Below, piece after piece: positions 52,316 through 62,594 of a stretch of 64,000 bases of DNA. The stretch lies in contig NZ_JABFAU010000003.1 in assembly GCF_017168335.1 (NCBI RefSeq), positions 523,561 to 587,560 on the forward strand, read 5' to 3'. Numbering within the stretch: the stretch's first letter is position 1; the number at the start of each line of letters is the position of its first letter. The stretch comes from Rhodococcus sp. KRD162. Its GTDB lineage: Bacteria > Actinomycetota > Actinomycetes > Mycobacteriales > Mycobacteriaceae. Under the pieces are notes generated by a model, which saw nothing but the letters and a program-made list of their open reading frames with translations, was not told where the DNA came from and did no database searches. The translations under genes and the position numbers were made by a program.

Positions 52316-53217
52316 ACCTCTCCGAGAGGGCCAGCGACCTCGGATACGCAGCCGGGTGGCGACTGGTGCGGTCACTGCCCGAGAGTGTGGCTCGCGAACT
52401 CTTCGACCGAGGTGCCGACTTCGCGTCGGGTCGACATGGCGGCCCGGATCAGTTGCGGCGCAATCTTGCTCGCGTACTCGCCACGACTCCCGGTCAGGTT
52501 CCCGACGAGTTGATTCGAGACAGTGTCCGCTCGTACGCCCGCTACTGGCGCGAGGCGTTCCGGCTACCGTCGATGGATCTGGCCGCGCAGGCAGCAGTCG
52601 TCGATCGGTGCGTGAACGGCAAGGAACATCTGGAGAGTGCACTCGCGGCCGGCAAAGGGGTGGTGCTGGCGCTGCCGCACAGCGGCAACTGGGACATGGC
52701 CGGAATGTGGCTGGTGCGCACTCACGGTGGGCTCTCGACCGTTGCCGAGCGCCTGAAGCCCGAATCTCTGTACCAGCGATTCGTCGCCTATCGGGAGAGC
52801 CTGGGCTTCGAGATCTTCCCGCTCAGCGGTGGTGAACAACCGCCCCTTCTCGCACTGTCGGAAAGACTGCGCCAGAACAAGGTGGTCTGCCTGCTCGGCG
52901 AGCGAGACCTCGCCAAGCACGGGGTGCCCGTCACGTTCTTCGGTGAACCGACCCGGATGCCCGCCGGTGCCGCGAAGCTTGCGATCGACACCGGCGCGAC
53001 GTTGCTGCCGGTGCACGGCTACTTCGACGGCGACGGCTGGGGTTTCGACATCTCGCCCGCAGTGGATGTCTCGGCAGGCGTGGGGCCCGCCACCCAGACG
53101 TTGGCCGATCACTTCGCTGCCGGAATCCGGGCACACCCGGCGGACTGGCACATGCTTCAGCCGCTGTGGATGAGCGACTGGTCGGCCGAACGGCGAGCCC
53201 GAATCGAGGGCACGTGA
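52312..53217 (+). CDS. patA: phosphatidylinositol mannoside acyltransferase
   Basis: A 301-aa lysophospholipid-acyltransferase-like (LpxL/HtrB) protein. The H-x4-D motif is in LALPHSGNWDMAGMW; VCLLGERDLAKHGVPVTFFG and TRMPAGAAKLAIDTGATLLP are the later conserved blocks. The M. tuberculosis counterpart acylates the 6-position of mannose on PIM1/PIM2. The GTG shares 4 bp with the pgsA stop and its own stop shares 4 bp with pimA, so all three are tightly coupled. Confidence 0.9.
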   Translation: MNLSERASDLGYAAGWRLVRSLPESVARELFDRGADFASGRHGGPDQLRRNLARVLATTPGQVPDELIRDSVRSYARYWREAFRLPSMDLAAQAAVVDRCVNGKEHLESALAAGKGVVLALPHSGNWDMAGMWLVRTHGGLSTVAERLKPESLYQRFVAYRESLGFEIFPLSGGEQPPLLALSERLRQNKVVCLLGERDLAKHGVPVTFFGEPTRMPAGAAKLAIDTGATLLPVHGYFDGDGWGFDISPAVDVSAGVGPATQTLADHFAAGIRAHPADWHMLQPLWMSDWSAERRARIEGT

Positions 53218-54338
53218 AGATCGGCATGGTCTGCCCCTACTCGTTCGACGTGCCCGGCGGCGTACAGGCCCACGTTCAGCAGTTGGCCGAGGTGTTCATC
53301 GAACGTGGACACCGCGTGAGCGTCCTCGCACCGGCATCGGACGACGTCGAACTGCCGGAGTTCGTGGTCTCGGCAGGCGAGGCACTCGCCATCCCGTACA
53401 ACGGATCGGTCGCTCGTCTGCGATTCGGGCCGGTGACCTACTCCCGAATCCGAAAGTGGATCTCGGACAACGATTTCGACGTCTTGCACATTCACGAACC
53501 GAACGCGCCGAGTCTGTCGATGCTTGCGCTCAAAGCGGCGGACGGTCCGATCGTGGCGACCTTCCACACCTCCACCACGAAGTCATTGGTGCTCAGCACC
53601 TTTCAAGGCGTTCTCAGGCCCTACCACGAGAAGATCAGCGGACGGATCGCCGTCTCGGAACTCGCCCGACGCTGGCAGGTCGAGGCCCTCGGCTCCGACG
53701 CGGTCGAGATTCCCAACGGTGTCGATGTGCCGGCGTTCGCCGACGCCGCGCTGCTCGAAGGCTACCCGCGTCCCGGTCGTACAGTGCTTTTTCTCGGCCG
53801 ATTCGATGAACCGCGGAAGGGAATGGCCGTCCTGCTCGCCGCCCTACCCACACTGGTCCGATCGCATCCCGACATCGAGATTCTCATCGTCGGTCGCGGC
53901 GACGAGGACAAGCTCCGGAAAGAGGCGGGGGAGCTGGCGTCACACCTGAGGTTCCTCGGTCAGGTGGACGACGCCACGAAAGCCTCGGCAATGCGCAGCG
54001 TCGATGTCTATTGTGCGCCCAACCTCGGTGGTGAGAGCTTCGGTATCGTGCTCGTCGAAGCCATGGCCGCCGGAACGCCGGTGGTGGCAAGCGAACTGGA
54101 CGCTTTCCGTCGAGTCCTGCGCGACGGCACCTGCGGACTGCTGGTTCCGATCGACGATGCCGCCGCCCTCGCGGCGGCAGTGAGCTCGATTCTGTCCGAC
54201 GACGCTGTCAGAGGTCCACTGATCGACGCTGCGTCGGCGGCTGTCTCCGCCTACGACTGGCCGGTGGTCGCCGAGCAGATTCTCCGGGTGTACGACACCG
54301 TCACCATCGGAGGCCAGAAAGTTCGAGCGGCGACCTGA
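53214..54338 (+). CDS. pimA: phosphatidyl-myo-inositol mannosyltransferase PimA
   Basis: A 374-aa GT4-type GT-B glycosyltransferase. N-terminal KIGMVCPYSFDVPGGVQAHV and HIHEPNAPSLSMLALKAADG are characteristic; the GDP-mannose site has FLGRFDEPRKGMAVLLAALP and the E-x7-E motif GGESFGIVLVEAMAAGTPVV. It transfers the first mannose to phosphatidylinositol at the cytoplasmic face of the membrane. GTG overlaps the patA stop; its TGA shares one base with the ATG of the NUDIX gene. Confidence 0.94.
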   Translation: MKIGMVCPYSFDVPGGVQAHVQQLAEVFIERGHRVSVLAPASDDVELPEFVVSAGEALAIPYNGSVARLRFGPVTYSRIRKWISDNDFDVLHIHEPNAPSLSMLALKAADGPIVATFHTSTTKSLVLSTFQGVLRPYHEKISGRIAVSELARRWQVEALGSDAVEIPNGVDVPAFADAALLEGYPRPGRTVLFLGRFDEPRKGMAVLLAALPTLVRSHPDIEILIVGRGDEDKLRKEAGELASHLRFLGQVDDATKASAMRSVDVYCAPNLGGESFGIVLVEAMAAGTPVVASELDAFRRVLRDGTCGLLVPIDDAAALAAAVSSILSDDAVRGPLIDAASAAVSAYDWPVVAEQILRVYDTVTIGGQKVRAAT

Positions 54339-55363
54339 TGACTCTTTCCGCTCTCACCATCCTGGTACTCGGACTGATCGCAGTCCTGATACTCGTGGTC
54401 GGTCTCTGGGCCTACGGAACCGCCAACCGGCTCGATCGCTTGCACGTACGGACCGATCTTGCCTGGCAGGCGCTGGACGCTGCGCTCGCCCGCCGTGCCG
54501 TCGTCGCCCGGGCCGTGTCCGCTGCCACGCGAGACTCGGCACCGTCGAGCAGGGAACTCGCCGCATTGGCGGATCGAGCCGAGCGCGCCGATCGGTCGCA
54601 GCGGGAGGATGCAGAGAACGCCGTGTCGATGTCCTTGGCCGTCGTGGAACCGAACGATCTGCCTCCGCAGTTGGTCGCCGAACTGGCCGATGCCGAGGCT
54701 CGGGTGCTGATCGCGCGACGGTTCCACAACGATGCCGTTCGCGACACCCTGGCGCTCCGTGAACGACTTCCGGTTCGGTGGCTGCATCTCGGCGGCACGG
54801 CCGCCCTGCCGTCGTACTTCGAGATTGCCGAGCGTTCTGCCGCTGCGACCTTCGGTGCCGAGAATCGGGCAACGCCGCGGACCTCGGCGCGGGTGGTGCT
54901 GCTGGACGAGCGGGGCCGGGTGCTGCTGTTGCGCGGGCACGACCCGACGGCTCCCGACACGTTCTTCTGGTTCACGATCGGTGGAGCCGTGGAGAAGGGC
55001 GAGTCGCTGCGCGATGCCGCCGTCCGAGAGGTCCGCGAGGAAACTGGTCTGGACGTTGCTGCGGCCGATCTGCGAGGTCCGCTGTGGCGCCGGGTCGCCA
55101 CCTTCCCTTTCAACGGAACTCTGATCAGATCGGAGGAATTGTTCTTTGCGTACCGAACTCAGGAGTTCGAGCCGCACAGCGCCGGATTCACCGACTTGGA
55201 GCGTCGGATCGTGACGGGGCACCGGTGGTGCATGGAATCGGACATCCGTGGTTTCGGTGCAGTCGGCGAGAATGTCTATCCGCAGGATCTCGCCGAGTTG
55301 CTCGACGAGGTCAACGTGGCGCTCGCCCGCCGCGGAGATCCGGACGTGCGCGCGATCCGCTGA
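54338..55363 (+). CDS. NUDIX hydrolase with N-terminal membrane/LemA-like domain
   Basis: A 341-aa protein. Residues 4-26 ([20 protein letters not shown]) are a membrane anchor, followed by a helical LemA-like region with [20 protein letters not shown]. From ~180 comes a NUDIX domain with the full box [19 protein letters not shown] then EETGLD (~215-237). It probably hydrolyses a nucleoside diphosphate-linked substrate at the membrane. A similar gene follows pimA in M. tuberculosis. The hydrolysed substrate and any link to PIM synthesis are unknown. Confidence 0.85.
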   Translation: MTLSALTILVLGLIAVLILVVGLWAYGTANRLDRLHVRTDLAWQALDAALARRAVVARAVSAATRDSAPSSRELAALADRAERADRSQREDAENAVSMSLAVVEPNDLPPQLVAELADAEARVLIARRFHNDAVRDTLALRERLPVRWLHLGGTAALPSYFEIAERSAAATFGAENRATPRTSARVVLLDERGRVLLLRGHDPTAPDTFFWFTIGGAVEKGESLRDAAVREVREETGLDVAAADLRGPLWRRVATFPFNGTLIRSEELFFAYRTQEFEPHSAGFTDLERRIVTGHRWCMESDIRGFGAVGENVYPQDLAELLDEVNVALARRGDPDVRAIR

Positions 55364-55548
55364 CAATCTGGACCTCGTCGAGCAGGCCAGCAATCGTCAA
55401 GTGGTTATGGGAATCGGCGCAGCGGAAGCCTAGTGTTCTGGGCGCGACTTCGCGCCGCAGCCCTCGAGCATTCGTGGGAACGGCGGTGCGCACTCGCGCC
55501 AATCAGCCCGGAGCGCTGCGACAGCGTCGAAGAACACAGGAGTTTCGC

Positions 55549-56490
55549 TTGAGTACCCCACACGCATCCACCACGCCCGCCGCATCGGCCGAAGGCGGGG
55601 CGAGCGAGAACGGAGTCGGCACCGCGCGGGTCAAGCGAGGAATGGCCGAGATGCTCAAGGGTGGCGTCATCATGGATGTGGTCACCGCAGACCAGGCCAA
55701 GATCGCCGAGGACGCCGGAGCGGTGGCAGTGATGGCCCTCGAGCGCGTTCCCGCCGACATTCGCGCCCAGGGTGGAGTGTCGCGGATGAGCGATCCCGAC
55801 ATGATCGACAGCATCATCTCCTCGGTCAGCATCCCGGTGATGGCGAAGGCGCGCATCGGACATTTCGTCGAAGCGCAGATCCTGCAGAGCCTGGGCGTCG
55901 ACTACATCGACGAGTCCGAGGTTCTCACTCCGGCCGACTACGCCAATCACATCGACAAGTGGAACTTCACCGTTCCTTTCGTCTGCGGTGCCACCAACCT
56001 CGGTGAGGCCCTTCGCCGAATCACCGAGGGCGCAGCCATGATTCGCTCCAAAGGCGAGGCCGGAACCGGTGACGTCTCCAACGCGACGACGCACATGCGC
56101 AAGATTCGCGACGAGATCCGCCGACTCACCTCGCTTCCCGAGGACGAGCTGTACGTGGCTGCGAAAGAACTGCAGGCCCCGTACGACCTCGTCGTCGAGA
56201 TAGCCCGCGCAGGCAAGCTGCCCGTCACACTGTTCACCGCCGGTGGAATCGCCACTCCGGCCGACGCGGCGATGATGATGCAACTCGGTGCCGAGGGAGT
56301 CTTCGTCGGATCGGGAATCTTCAAGTCCGGCAACCCCAAGGAACGCGCCGAGGCGATCGTCAAGGCGACCACGTTCTTCGACGACCCGGATGTGCTGGCG
56401 AAGGTCTCGCGTGGCCTCGGCGAGGCAATGGTCGGCATCAACGTCGACGACCTCCCCGTCGGGCACCGGCTCGCCGAGCGCGGCTGGTGA
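55549..56490 (+). CDS. pdxS: pyridoxal 5'-phosphate synthase subunit PdxS
   Basis: A 313-aa TIM-barrel enzyme. With PdxT it makes pyridoxal phosphate from ribose 5-phosphate, glyceraldehyde 3-phosphate and glutamine-derived ammonia. Signatures are [60 protein letters not shown], the second Lys in [20 protein letters not shown] and [14 protein letters not shown]. The start is TTG 55549, with ACAGGAG 6 nt upstream and no ATG before the conserved region. About 20 residues precede the family core. It lies two genes before pdxT. Confidence 0.94.
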   Translation: MSTPHASTTPAASAEGGASENGVGTARVKRGMAEMLKGGVIMDVVTADQAKIAEDAGAVAVMALERVPADIRAQGGVSRMSDPDMIDSIISSVSIPVMAKARIGHFVEAQILQSLGVDYIDESEVLTPADYANHIDKWNFTVPFVCGATNLGEALRRITEGAAMIRSKGEAGTGDVSNATTHMRKIRDEIRRLTSLPEDELYVAAKELQAPYDLVVEIARAGKLPVTLFTAGGIATPADAAMMMQLGAEGVFVGSGIFKSGNPKERAEAIVKATTFFDDPDVLAKVSRGLGEAMVGINVDDLPVGHRLAERGW

Positions 56491-56500
56491 CTCCAACCCG

Positions 56501-57151
56501 CTAGCGGCGTTCGAGTGCCGGGCGGTCCGGATGGTCCCATCGGATCACGAAGTCCGTCCGCCCGGCCGAGGGGTCGAGGCTGTCGTAGTACTCGACCAGT
56601 GGGGCGCAGGTCCACTGGTCGGCCGGGTCTGTTCGTCGACGCAACGCGCCTTCGGACAGGCGCAGCTGCACCGACACGTCGACGTCCAGGCCCCGTCCGA
56701 GCAGCATCGGTCCGGCGATCAGGACGATCTGATTCGGTGCGGCGTCCACGCTGCGTGCGCGGGCGGAACGATCGGTCGACTCGTTCCACAGACGGGGGAG
56801 AAAGTGACCTCGGCCACCGGGTCGCATCGGAGCGATGACCTCCCTGGCCACGGCGTCGTAGTCGAACCACAGTGTGCGATAGCTCAATTCGTCGGTGCGT
56901 GAGTACTCGAATCGAATCGACGCAGGCCGGACGTAGTCGTGCAGGTCGACCACCGCCGCCGGACGCCCGTTCGAGCGAGCGTGTTCGGCTGTGCGCGTGG
57001 CGAACTCGACCGGCCGTGCGGCATCGGCACCATCGACCAGGACGATCGTTCGGGCACCGGCCGGGCAGGAGTCGACGATCGACTCGACGAGGAGATCGGG
57101 AAAGATCGGCACCGGTTGACCCACACCGACCATCTTGCCTGGTCGGTCCAT
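56501..57151 (-). CDS. uridine kinase-like protein without a P-loop
   Basis: A 216-aa protein resembling actinobacterial uridine-kinase-like proteins: [60 protein letters not shown] and [20 protein letters not shown]. The place of the Walker A loop is [17 protein letters not shown], with no Gly-Lys-Ser/Thr, so ATP-dependent kinase activity is doubtful. It is antisense to its neighbours pdxS and tesB. ATG 57151 is used; MVG at 57132 is possible. Function unknown. Confidence 0.72.
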   Translation of the reverse strand: MDRPGKMVGVGQPVPIFPDLLVESIVDSCPAGARTIVLVDGADAARPVEFATRTAEHARSNGRPAAVVDLHDYVRPASIRFEYSRTDELSYRTLWFDYDAVAREVIAPMRPGGRGHFLPRLWNESTDRSARARSVDAAPNQIVLIAGPMLLGRGLDVDVSVQLRLSEGALRRRTDPADQWTCAPLVEYYDSLDPSAGRTDFVIRWDHPDRPALERR

Positions 57152-57189
57152 TGTTAGCCTGGGCCCCTCAGGAAAGGTGGGCACAAGCC

Positions 57190-58041
57190 ATGGCCAGCAT
57201 CGAGGACATTCTCGAATTGGAGCGGATCGAGAACGACATCTATCGGGGACGGACCTTCCCGAGTCGTCTACCCCGGACGTTCGGCGGCCAGGTCGCGGGC
57301 CAGGCGCTCGTTGCAGCGGTGCGCACGGTGGCCCCCGAGTTTCGCGTGCATTCTCTGCACGGCTACTTCCTGCGGCCCGGCAACCCCAACGAACCGGCCG
57401 TCTTCATGGTCGATCGGATCCGCGACGGACGGTCCTTCTGCACGCGCCGCGTGACCGGAATCCAGGACGGCAAAGCAATATTCACGATGTCCGCCTCGTT
57501 CCACGGGGACGACGACGGTATTTCACATCAGGACGTGATGCCCGACGTCGTGCAACCCGAGAGTCTGCCCGATCCCACCACCCTCGCCGAGTACGACCAC
57601 TCGTACTACAAGGAGTGGTCCGAGTGGGACATCCGGCTCGTCCCCGGCGACCAGACCGTCAAGCATCCCAGTTTCGCAGCGCAGCAACGTGTTTGGTTCC
57701 GTTATCGAGACACGCTGCCCGACGATCAGGTATTCCACGTGTGTGCATTGGCGTACATGAGCGATATGACGCTGTTGGGATCGGCCAAGGTTCCCCACCC
57801 GGAGGCCGTGACACAGACCGCCTCGCTCGATCACGCGCTGTGGTTCCTTCGGCCGTTTCGGGCGGACGAATGGTTGCTCTACGACCAGACGTCGCCATCG
57901 GCCGATTTCGGGCGGGCCCTGACACAGGGGCGGATCTTCGACACCTCCGGCCGTATGGTTGCCGCGGTGGTGCAGGAGGGGCTCATGCGTTTCGAGCGAA
58001 ATCCCGAGAGCGCCAACATCGATCCCTTCGGACTGAAGTGA
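57190..58041 (+). CDS. tesB: acyl-CoA thioesterase II
   Basis: A 283-aa double-hot-dog thioesterase. Conserved blocks are [20 protein letters not shown] and [19 protein letters not shown] in the first half and [20 protein letters not shown] with [20 protein letters not shown] in the second; the latter supplies the catalytic Asp/Thr/Gln set. It cleaves acyl-CoA to free fatty acid and CoA. Its stop overlaps the pdxT start (GTGA), an arrangement also found in mycobacteria between the two pdx genes. Confidence 0.93.
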   Translation: MASIEDILELERIENDIYRGRTFPSRLPRTFGGQVAGQALVAAVRTVAPEFRVHSLHGYFLRPGNPNEPAVFMVDRIRDGRSFCTRRVTGIQDGKAIFTMSASFHGDDDGISHQDVMPDVVQPESLPDPTTLAEYDHSYYKEWSEWDIRLVPGDQTVKHPSFAAQQRVWFRYRDTLPDDQVFHVCALAYMSDMTLLGSAKVPHPEAVTQTASLDHALWFLRPFRADEWLLYDQTSPSADFGRALTQGRIFDTSGRMVAAVVQEGLMRFERNPESANIDPFGLK

Positions 58042-58640
58042 GCGCTCCGACCATCGGAGTTCTGGCACTGCAAGGCGACGTTCGCGAGCATCTGGTGGCG
58101 CTCGAGTCGAGCGGAGCGCACGGCGTCACGGTGCGGCGTCCCGCCGAACTCACGCAGGTCGACGGGCTGATCATCCCCGGTGGGGAATCCACGACCATGA
58201 GCAACTTGCTCGGGGTGTTCGACCTGCTCGACCCGTTGCGGGCCCGGTTGGTCGAGGGCATGCCCGCGTACGGATCCTGCGCGGGCATGATTCTGCTGGC
58301 GTCCGAGATTCTCGACACCAGGCCCGACGCGCGGCATCTCGACTCCCTCGATATCACTGTGCGGCGCAATGCTTTCGGACGTCAGGTCGACTCGTTCGAG
58401 ACCGATCTCGACGTCATCGACATCGAGGGTGGGCCGGTGCGAGCAGTCTTCATCCGGGCGCCCTGGGTCGAGCGGGTCGGCGAGCACGTCGAGGTGCTGG
58501 CCGCCGTGCCCCACGGACCGGCCGCCGGACGGGTGGTGGCCGTCCGGCAGAACCACGTGTTGGCCACCAGCTTCCATCCCGAGGTCACCGGAGACGATCG
58601 AGTGCACCGACTCTTCGTAGACATGGTGCGCCGCCGCTAG
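58038..58640 (+). CDS. pdxT: pyridoxal 5'-phosphate synthase glutaminase subunit PdxT
   Basis: A 200-aa class I glutamine amidotransferase. [14 protein letters not shown] is the typical start, [16 protein letters not shown] the oxyanion region, [12 protein letters not shown] the nucleophilic Cys, and [11 protein letters not shown] the His and Glu of the triad. It supplies ammonia to PdxS. GTG 58038 lies in the tesB stop. Normal length for the family. Confidence 0.95.
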   Translation: MSAPTIGVLALQGDVREHLVALESSGAHGVTVRRPAELTQVDGLIIPGGESTTMSNLLGVFDLLDPLRARLVEGMPAYGSCAGMILLASEILDTRPDARHLDSLDITVRRNAFGRQVDSFETDLDVIDIEGGPVRAVFIRAPWVERVGEHVEVLAAVPHGPAAGRVVAVRQNHVLATSFHPEVTGDDRVHRLFVDMVRRR

Positions 58641-58726
58641 GACCCGACGGACCAGGTCGGTCCCGAGCGCCTACCGGGCGAGTAAAGTCGACAACACTGA
58701 TTTCGAGCAGGAAGGGGCGCTATCGC

Positions 58727-59485
58727 ATGAGCGGCCACTCAAAATGGGCCACCACCAAGCACAAGAAGGCGGTGATCGACGCCCGGCGCGGCAAGTCTTT
58801 CGCCAAACTCATCAAGAACATCGAGGTGGCGGCTCGCACGGGTGGAGGTGACCCCACGGGCAACCCGACTCTCTTCGACGCCATTCAGAAGGCGAAGAAG
58901 ACGTCGGTTCCCAACGACAACATCGAACGTGCGCGCAAGCGAGGAGCGGGCGAGGAAGCCGGCGGTGCCGACTGGCAGACCATCATGTACGAGGGCTACG
59001 GCCCCAACGGTGTGGCCATCCTCATCGAGTGCCTCACCGACAACCGCAACCGTGCCGCAGGCGAGGTGCGCGTGGCGATGACTCGCAACGGTGGAAACAT
59101 GGCCGACCCCGGCTCGGTGTCGTACCTGTTCTCGCGCAAGGGCGTGGTGACCCTCGAAAAGAACGGTCAGAGCGAGGACGACGTGCTGATGGCCGTTCTC
59201 GAGGCCGGTGCCGAGGAAGTCAACGACAACGGTGACACCTTCGAGGTCGTCAGTGAGCCGACCGACCTCGTCGCGGTGCGGTCCGCGTTGCAGGAAGCCG
59301 GTATCGACTACGACTCTGCCGAGGCGAGCTTCCAGGCCTCGGTCAACGTTCCTGTGGACGCGGAGGGTGCGCGCAAGGTCTTCAAGCTCATCGACGCGCT
59401 CGAGGACAGTGACGATGTGCAGAACGTGTGGTCCAACGTCGACTTGTCCGATGAGGTCATGGCCGAGTTGAACGAAGAGGACTGA
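58727..59485 (+). CDS. yebC: YebC/PmpR-family protein
   Basis: A 252-aa YebC protein with the invariant start [20 protein letters not shown], then [20 protein letters not shown] and [20 protein letters not shown]. Members have been described as transcriptional regulators and more recently as ribosome-associated factors helping with difficult sequences such as polyproline. AGGAAGGGG precedes the ATG. It directly precedes ruvC, as in many bacteria. Confidence 0.95.
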   Translation: MSGHSKWATTKHKKAVIDARRGKSFAKLIKNIEVAARTGGGDPTGNPTLFDAIQKAKKTSVPNDNIERARKRGAGEEAGGADWQTIMYEGYGPNGVAILIECLTDNRNRAAGEVRVAMTRNGGNMADPGSVSYLFSRKGVVTLEKNGQSEDDVLMAVLEAGAEEVNDNGDTFEVVSEPTDLVAVRSALQEAGIDYDSAEASFQASVNVPVDAEGARKVFKLIDALEDSDDVQNVWSNVDLSDEVMAELNEED

Positions 59486-59594
59486 CCGGCCCCGATGTCA
59501 TCGAGGCACCATCGGACGGGTGTCGTAGCCCTGATCCGTCGGTACGCTCCGCTACGCTATCGAACAACAGTTCGTAAGCGGAAGGTGTGGTGGC

Positions 59595-60212
59595 GTGCGG
59601 GTGATGGGTGTCGACCCCGGTCTCACCAGGTGTGGGCTCAGTTTGATCGAGGGCGGGGTGGGCCGAACGGTGGTTGCGCTCGACGTCGACGTGGTGCGCA
59701 CTCCCGCGGATATGGATTTGGCGCAGCGGCTGCTGCGGATCTCCGAGGCCGCGGAGTACTGGCTCGATACGCACACACCGTCGGTGGTGGCAATCGAGCG
59801 AGTGTTCGCGCAACACAACGTGCGTACGGCGATGGGTACCGCTCAGGCCGGTGGTGTCATCGCGTTGGCCGCAGCCCGGCGCGGCATCGACGTCTGTTTT
59901 CACACCCCCAGTGAGGTCAAAGCTGCGGTGACCGGCAACGGATCGGCCGACAAGGCTCAGGTCACGGCCATGGTCATGCGCATTCTCGGTCTGCAGACGG
60001 CTCCCACCCCCGCGGATGCAGCCGACGCTCTCGCCCTCGGAATCTGTCATTGCTGGCGAGCTCCGATGATTGCGCGGATGGCGAAGGCGGAAGCGATGGC
60101 AGCAGAACAGAAACGGAAGTACGACGCGCGTCTGGCCGAGGAGCGCAAGGCCCGCGCGGCCGTCACACGCAAGGTCGAGAAGTTGGCGAAGAAAGGGGCG
60201 GGCGCGCGATGA
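59595..60212 (+). CDS. ruvC: Holliday junction endodeoxyribonuclease RuvC
   Basis: A 205-aa resolvase. [19 protein letters not shown] has the first catalytic Asp, [20 protein letters not shown] the Glu and the junction-contact region, and [16 protein letters not shown] the last acidic pair. The C-terminal ~35 residues are a Lys/Arg/Glu-rich extension. GTG start with GGAAGG upstream. Stop overlaps ruvA (ATGA). Cuts four-way junctions symmetrically after RuvAB branch migration. Confidence 0.95.
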   Translation: MRVMGVDPGLTRCGLSLIEGGVGRTVVALDVDVVRTPADMDLAQRLLRISEAAEYWLDTHTPSVVAIERVFAQHNVRTAMGTAQAGGVIALAAARRGIDVCFHTPSEVKAAVTGNGSADKAQVTAMVMRILGLQTAPTPADAADALALGICHCWRAPMIARMAKAEAMAAEQKRKYDARLAEERKARAAVTRKVEKLAKKGAGAR

Positions 60213-60814
60213 TCGCATCGATCAGGGGCGCGGTGATCGACATCGCGCTCGACCACGCCGTGCTCGAGGCTGCAGGTGTCGGGTATCGAATCAGCGCCAC
60301 GCCCGCAACACTGGCCACCCTGCACCGGGGAAGTGAATCGACCCTGCTGACCACGATGATCGTCCGCGAGGACTCTCAGACGCTCTACGGCTTTCCGGAC
60401 ACGGAGTCCCGCGAGCTGTTCGAGCTGCTCCTGACCGTGTCCGGCGTCGGTCCACGAATCGCGATGGCCACTCTCGCCGTACACGAGCCCGATGCCCTGC
60501 GAACGGCTCTGGCCGACAGCGATATCGGGGCGTTGACCAGAGTGCCCGGTATCGGGAAGCGCGGCGCAGAGCGGATGGTCGTCGAACTTCGCGACAAGGT
60601 CGACGCAGTCGTCGGCCGCACCGGCAGCTCGGTCGTGCCCGGTTCCGGGGCCGGTAACTCCATGCGTGATCAGATCGTCGAGGCGTTGATCGGGCTCGGA
60701 TTCCCGGCCAAGCAGGCCGAGGAAGCCACCGATGCGGTGTTGGCCCAGCAACCCGAGGCCACCACCTCGACGGCATTGAGATCGGCGCTCGCGTACCTCG
60801 GAAAGTCCAGGTAG
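60209..60814 (+). CDS. ruvA: Holliday junction branch-migration protein RuvA
   Basis: A 201-aa protein: [20 protein letters not shown] is the OB-fold domain [19 protein letters not shown] and [19 protein letters not shown] the two helix-hairpin-helix motifs of domain II, and [20 protein letters not shown] the RuvB-binding domain III. It binds the junction as a tetramer and loads RuvB. ATG within the ruvC stop. Confidence 0.95.
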   Translation: MIASIRGAVIDIALDHAVLEAAGVGYRISATPATLATLHRGSESTLLTTMIVREDSQTLYGFPDTESRELFELLLTVSGVGPRIAMATLAVHEPDALRTALADSDIGALTRVPGIGKRGAERMVVELRDKVDAVVGRTGSSVVPGSGAGNSMRDQIVEALIGLGFPAKQAEEATDAVLAQQPEATTSTALRSALAYLGKSR

Positions 60815-60820
60815 GTCGAC

Positions 60821-61897
60821 GTGACCGAGGACGACCAGTTCGCCGACTCGCAGGTGGGTGCGGACGCGATGTCCGACGATCTGGATGTCGAGACGAGTCT
60901 GCGTCCGAAGAATCTCACCGACTTCATCGGGCAACCCCGAGTGCGTGAGCAGCTTCAGCTCGTACTGTCCGGTGCCAAGATGCGCGGCGGTACTCCCGAT
61001 CACATCCTGATGTCCGGGCCGCCGGGGCTCGGGAAGACCAGCATGGCGATGATCATCGCAGCCGAACTCGGAACCTCGCTGCGGCTCACGTCCGGTCCGG
61101 CGCTCGAGCGCGCGGGCGACCTGGCCGCAATGCTGAGCAACCTCGTCGAAGGCGACGTGCTGTTCATCGACGAGATCCATCGCATCGCCCGACCGGCCGA
61201 GGAAATGCTCTACCTGGCGATGGAGGATTTTCGAGTCGACGTCATCGTCGGCAAAGGGCCAGGAGCGACATCGATACCGCTCGAGGTCGCACCGTTCACG
61301 CTCGTCGGTGCCACTACGAGATCGGGTGCGCTGACCGGACCGCTGCGCGATCGCTTCGGCTTCGTGGCGCACATGGACTTCTACGAGCCGAGCGAACTCG
61401 AACGCATTCTCATGCGATCGGCAGGCATTCTCGGCGTGCCGATCGATCGGGACGGGTGCGCGGAGATCGCCGGGCGCTCACGCGGCACACCCCGTATCGC
61501 AAACCGATTGCTTCGGCGAGTTCGTGACTATGCGGACGTGCGAGGCGACGGCAGCGTCACCCAGAGCATCGCCAAGGCCGCACTGGTGGTCTACGACGTC
61601 GACAAACTCGGACTCGACCGCCTGGACCGCGCCGTGCTGAGCGCGCTCATCCGCAGCTTCGGCGGGGGACCGGTCGGAGTGTCGACGCTGGCCGTGGCCG
61701 TCGGTGAGGAAGCATCGACGGTCGAGGAGGTCTGCGAGCCCTTCCTGGTCCGAGCGGGAATGGTCGCGCGTACACCGCGAGGACGCGTTGCGACCGCGGC
61801 AGCATGGCAACACCTGGGATTGACCCCGCCTGCGGACCTCGCAGTAGGGGGAATTTCTGTCCGATCTGCGGAGATTCAGCAGGGATTATTCGAGTGA
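60821..61897 (+). CDS. ruvB: Holliday junction ATP-dependent helicase RuvB
   Basis: A 358-aa AAA+ motor. [20 protein letters not shown] begins the conserved part, Walker A is [13 protein letters not shown] (~66-78), Walker B is [19 protein letters not shown], sensor 1 and Arg finger are in [20 protein letters not shown], and a winged helix ([18 protein letters not shown]) ends the protein. GTG start 6 bp after ruvA. Completes the ruvCAB operon. Confidence 0.96.
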   Translation: MTEDDQFADSQVGADAMSDDLDVETSLRPKNLTDFIGQPRVREQLQLVLSGAKMRGGTPDHILMSGPPGLGKTSMAMIIAAELGTSLRLTSGPALERAGDLAAMLSNLVEGDVLFIDEIHRIARPAEEMLYLAMEDFRVDVIVGKGPGATSIPLEVAPFTLVGATTRSGALTGPLRDRFGFVAHMDFYEPSELERILMRSAGILGVPIDRDGCAEIAGRSRGTPRIANRLLRRVRDYADVRGDGSVTQSIAKAALVVYDVDKLGLDRLDRAVLSALIRSFGGGPVGVSTLAVAVGEEASTVEEVCEPFLVRAGMVARTPRGRVATAAAWQHLGLTPPADLAVGGISVRSAEIQQGLFE

Positions 61898-62034
61898 ATC
61901 GGGCATAAGAGGACACGAACGGACCGGGCCGGTTCCCGGTGATGGCACACTGGGTAGCTGCGAGGCTCGCACCGGCGACATCGCGCACGAGACAATGACG
62001 ACTTTCGACCCGAACTTCGAGGACTGACCTTCCG

Positions 62035-62433
62035 ATGGATTTGCTGTTTCCGCTGCTGATCGTGGCCCTTCTGGTACCGCTGTTTCTCAATGCGCGTCGA
62101 CAGAAAAAGGTGCTGGCCAAGACCACCGAAATGCAGGAGTCGCTGAAGGTCGGCGACGAGATCGTCACCACGGCCGGTCTCTACGCCCGCATCGTCCTGG
62201 TCGAGGACGACACCATCGACCTGGAGATCGCCGACGGCATCATCACCACCTGGTCGCGGGCAGTCGTGCGCGAGGTACTGCCCGACGGCTCGGAGTTCGA
62301 CGACACCGACTTCGAGACGGACACCGCGAACCTCGAGAGCAACGCCAGTTCGGGACCGTCGCTGAACAAGACTGATGTCGGCGGGCCCGACGAGACCGTC
62401 GAACAGACGTCGAAGCGGCTCGAAAAAGAGTGA
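62035..62433 (+). CDS. yajC: preprotein translocase subunit YajC
   Basis: A 132-aa protein with one membrane helix (MDLLFPLLIVALLVPLFL), the FLNARRQKK turn, and the conserved MQESLKVGDEIVTTAGLYAR of YajC. An acidic C-terminal tail (~80-132) is longer than in E. coli, as in other Actinobacteria. It belongs to the SecDF-YajC complex that aids SecYEG export. The 137 bp before it probably hold the promoter; 161 bp separate it from secD. Confidence 0.93.
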   Translation: MDLLFPLLIVALLVPLFLNARRQKKVLAKTTEMQESLKVGDEIVTTAGLYARIVLVEDDTIDLEIADGIITTWSRAVVREVLPDGSEFDDTDFETDTANLESNASSGPSLNKTDVGGPDETVEQTSKRLEKE

Positions 62434-62594
62434 GCATCCGTTGATTCGAACCGCTGTCGGACAGAATCCGGCAGCGGTTTCGTCTGCGGTGACACAGATG
62501 GTGCACAATCGCACCGCTTGCCGCTGACAATCCGAGTCGACGCGAGCCCTGTAGGAACCGATACTTTCCACCGCCCAGAGGAGAATCACACACC

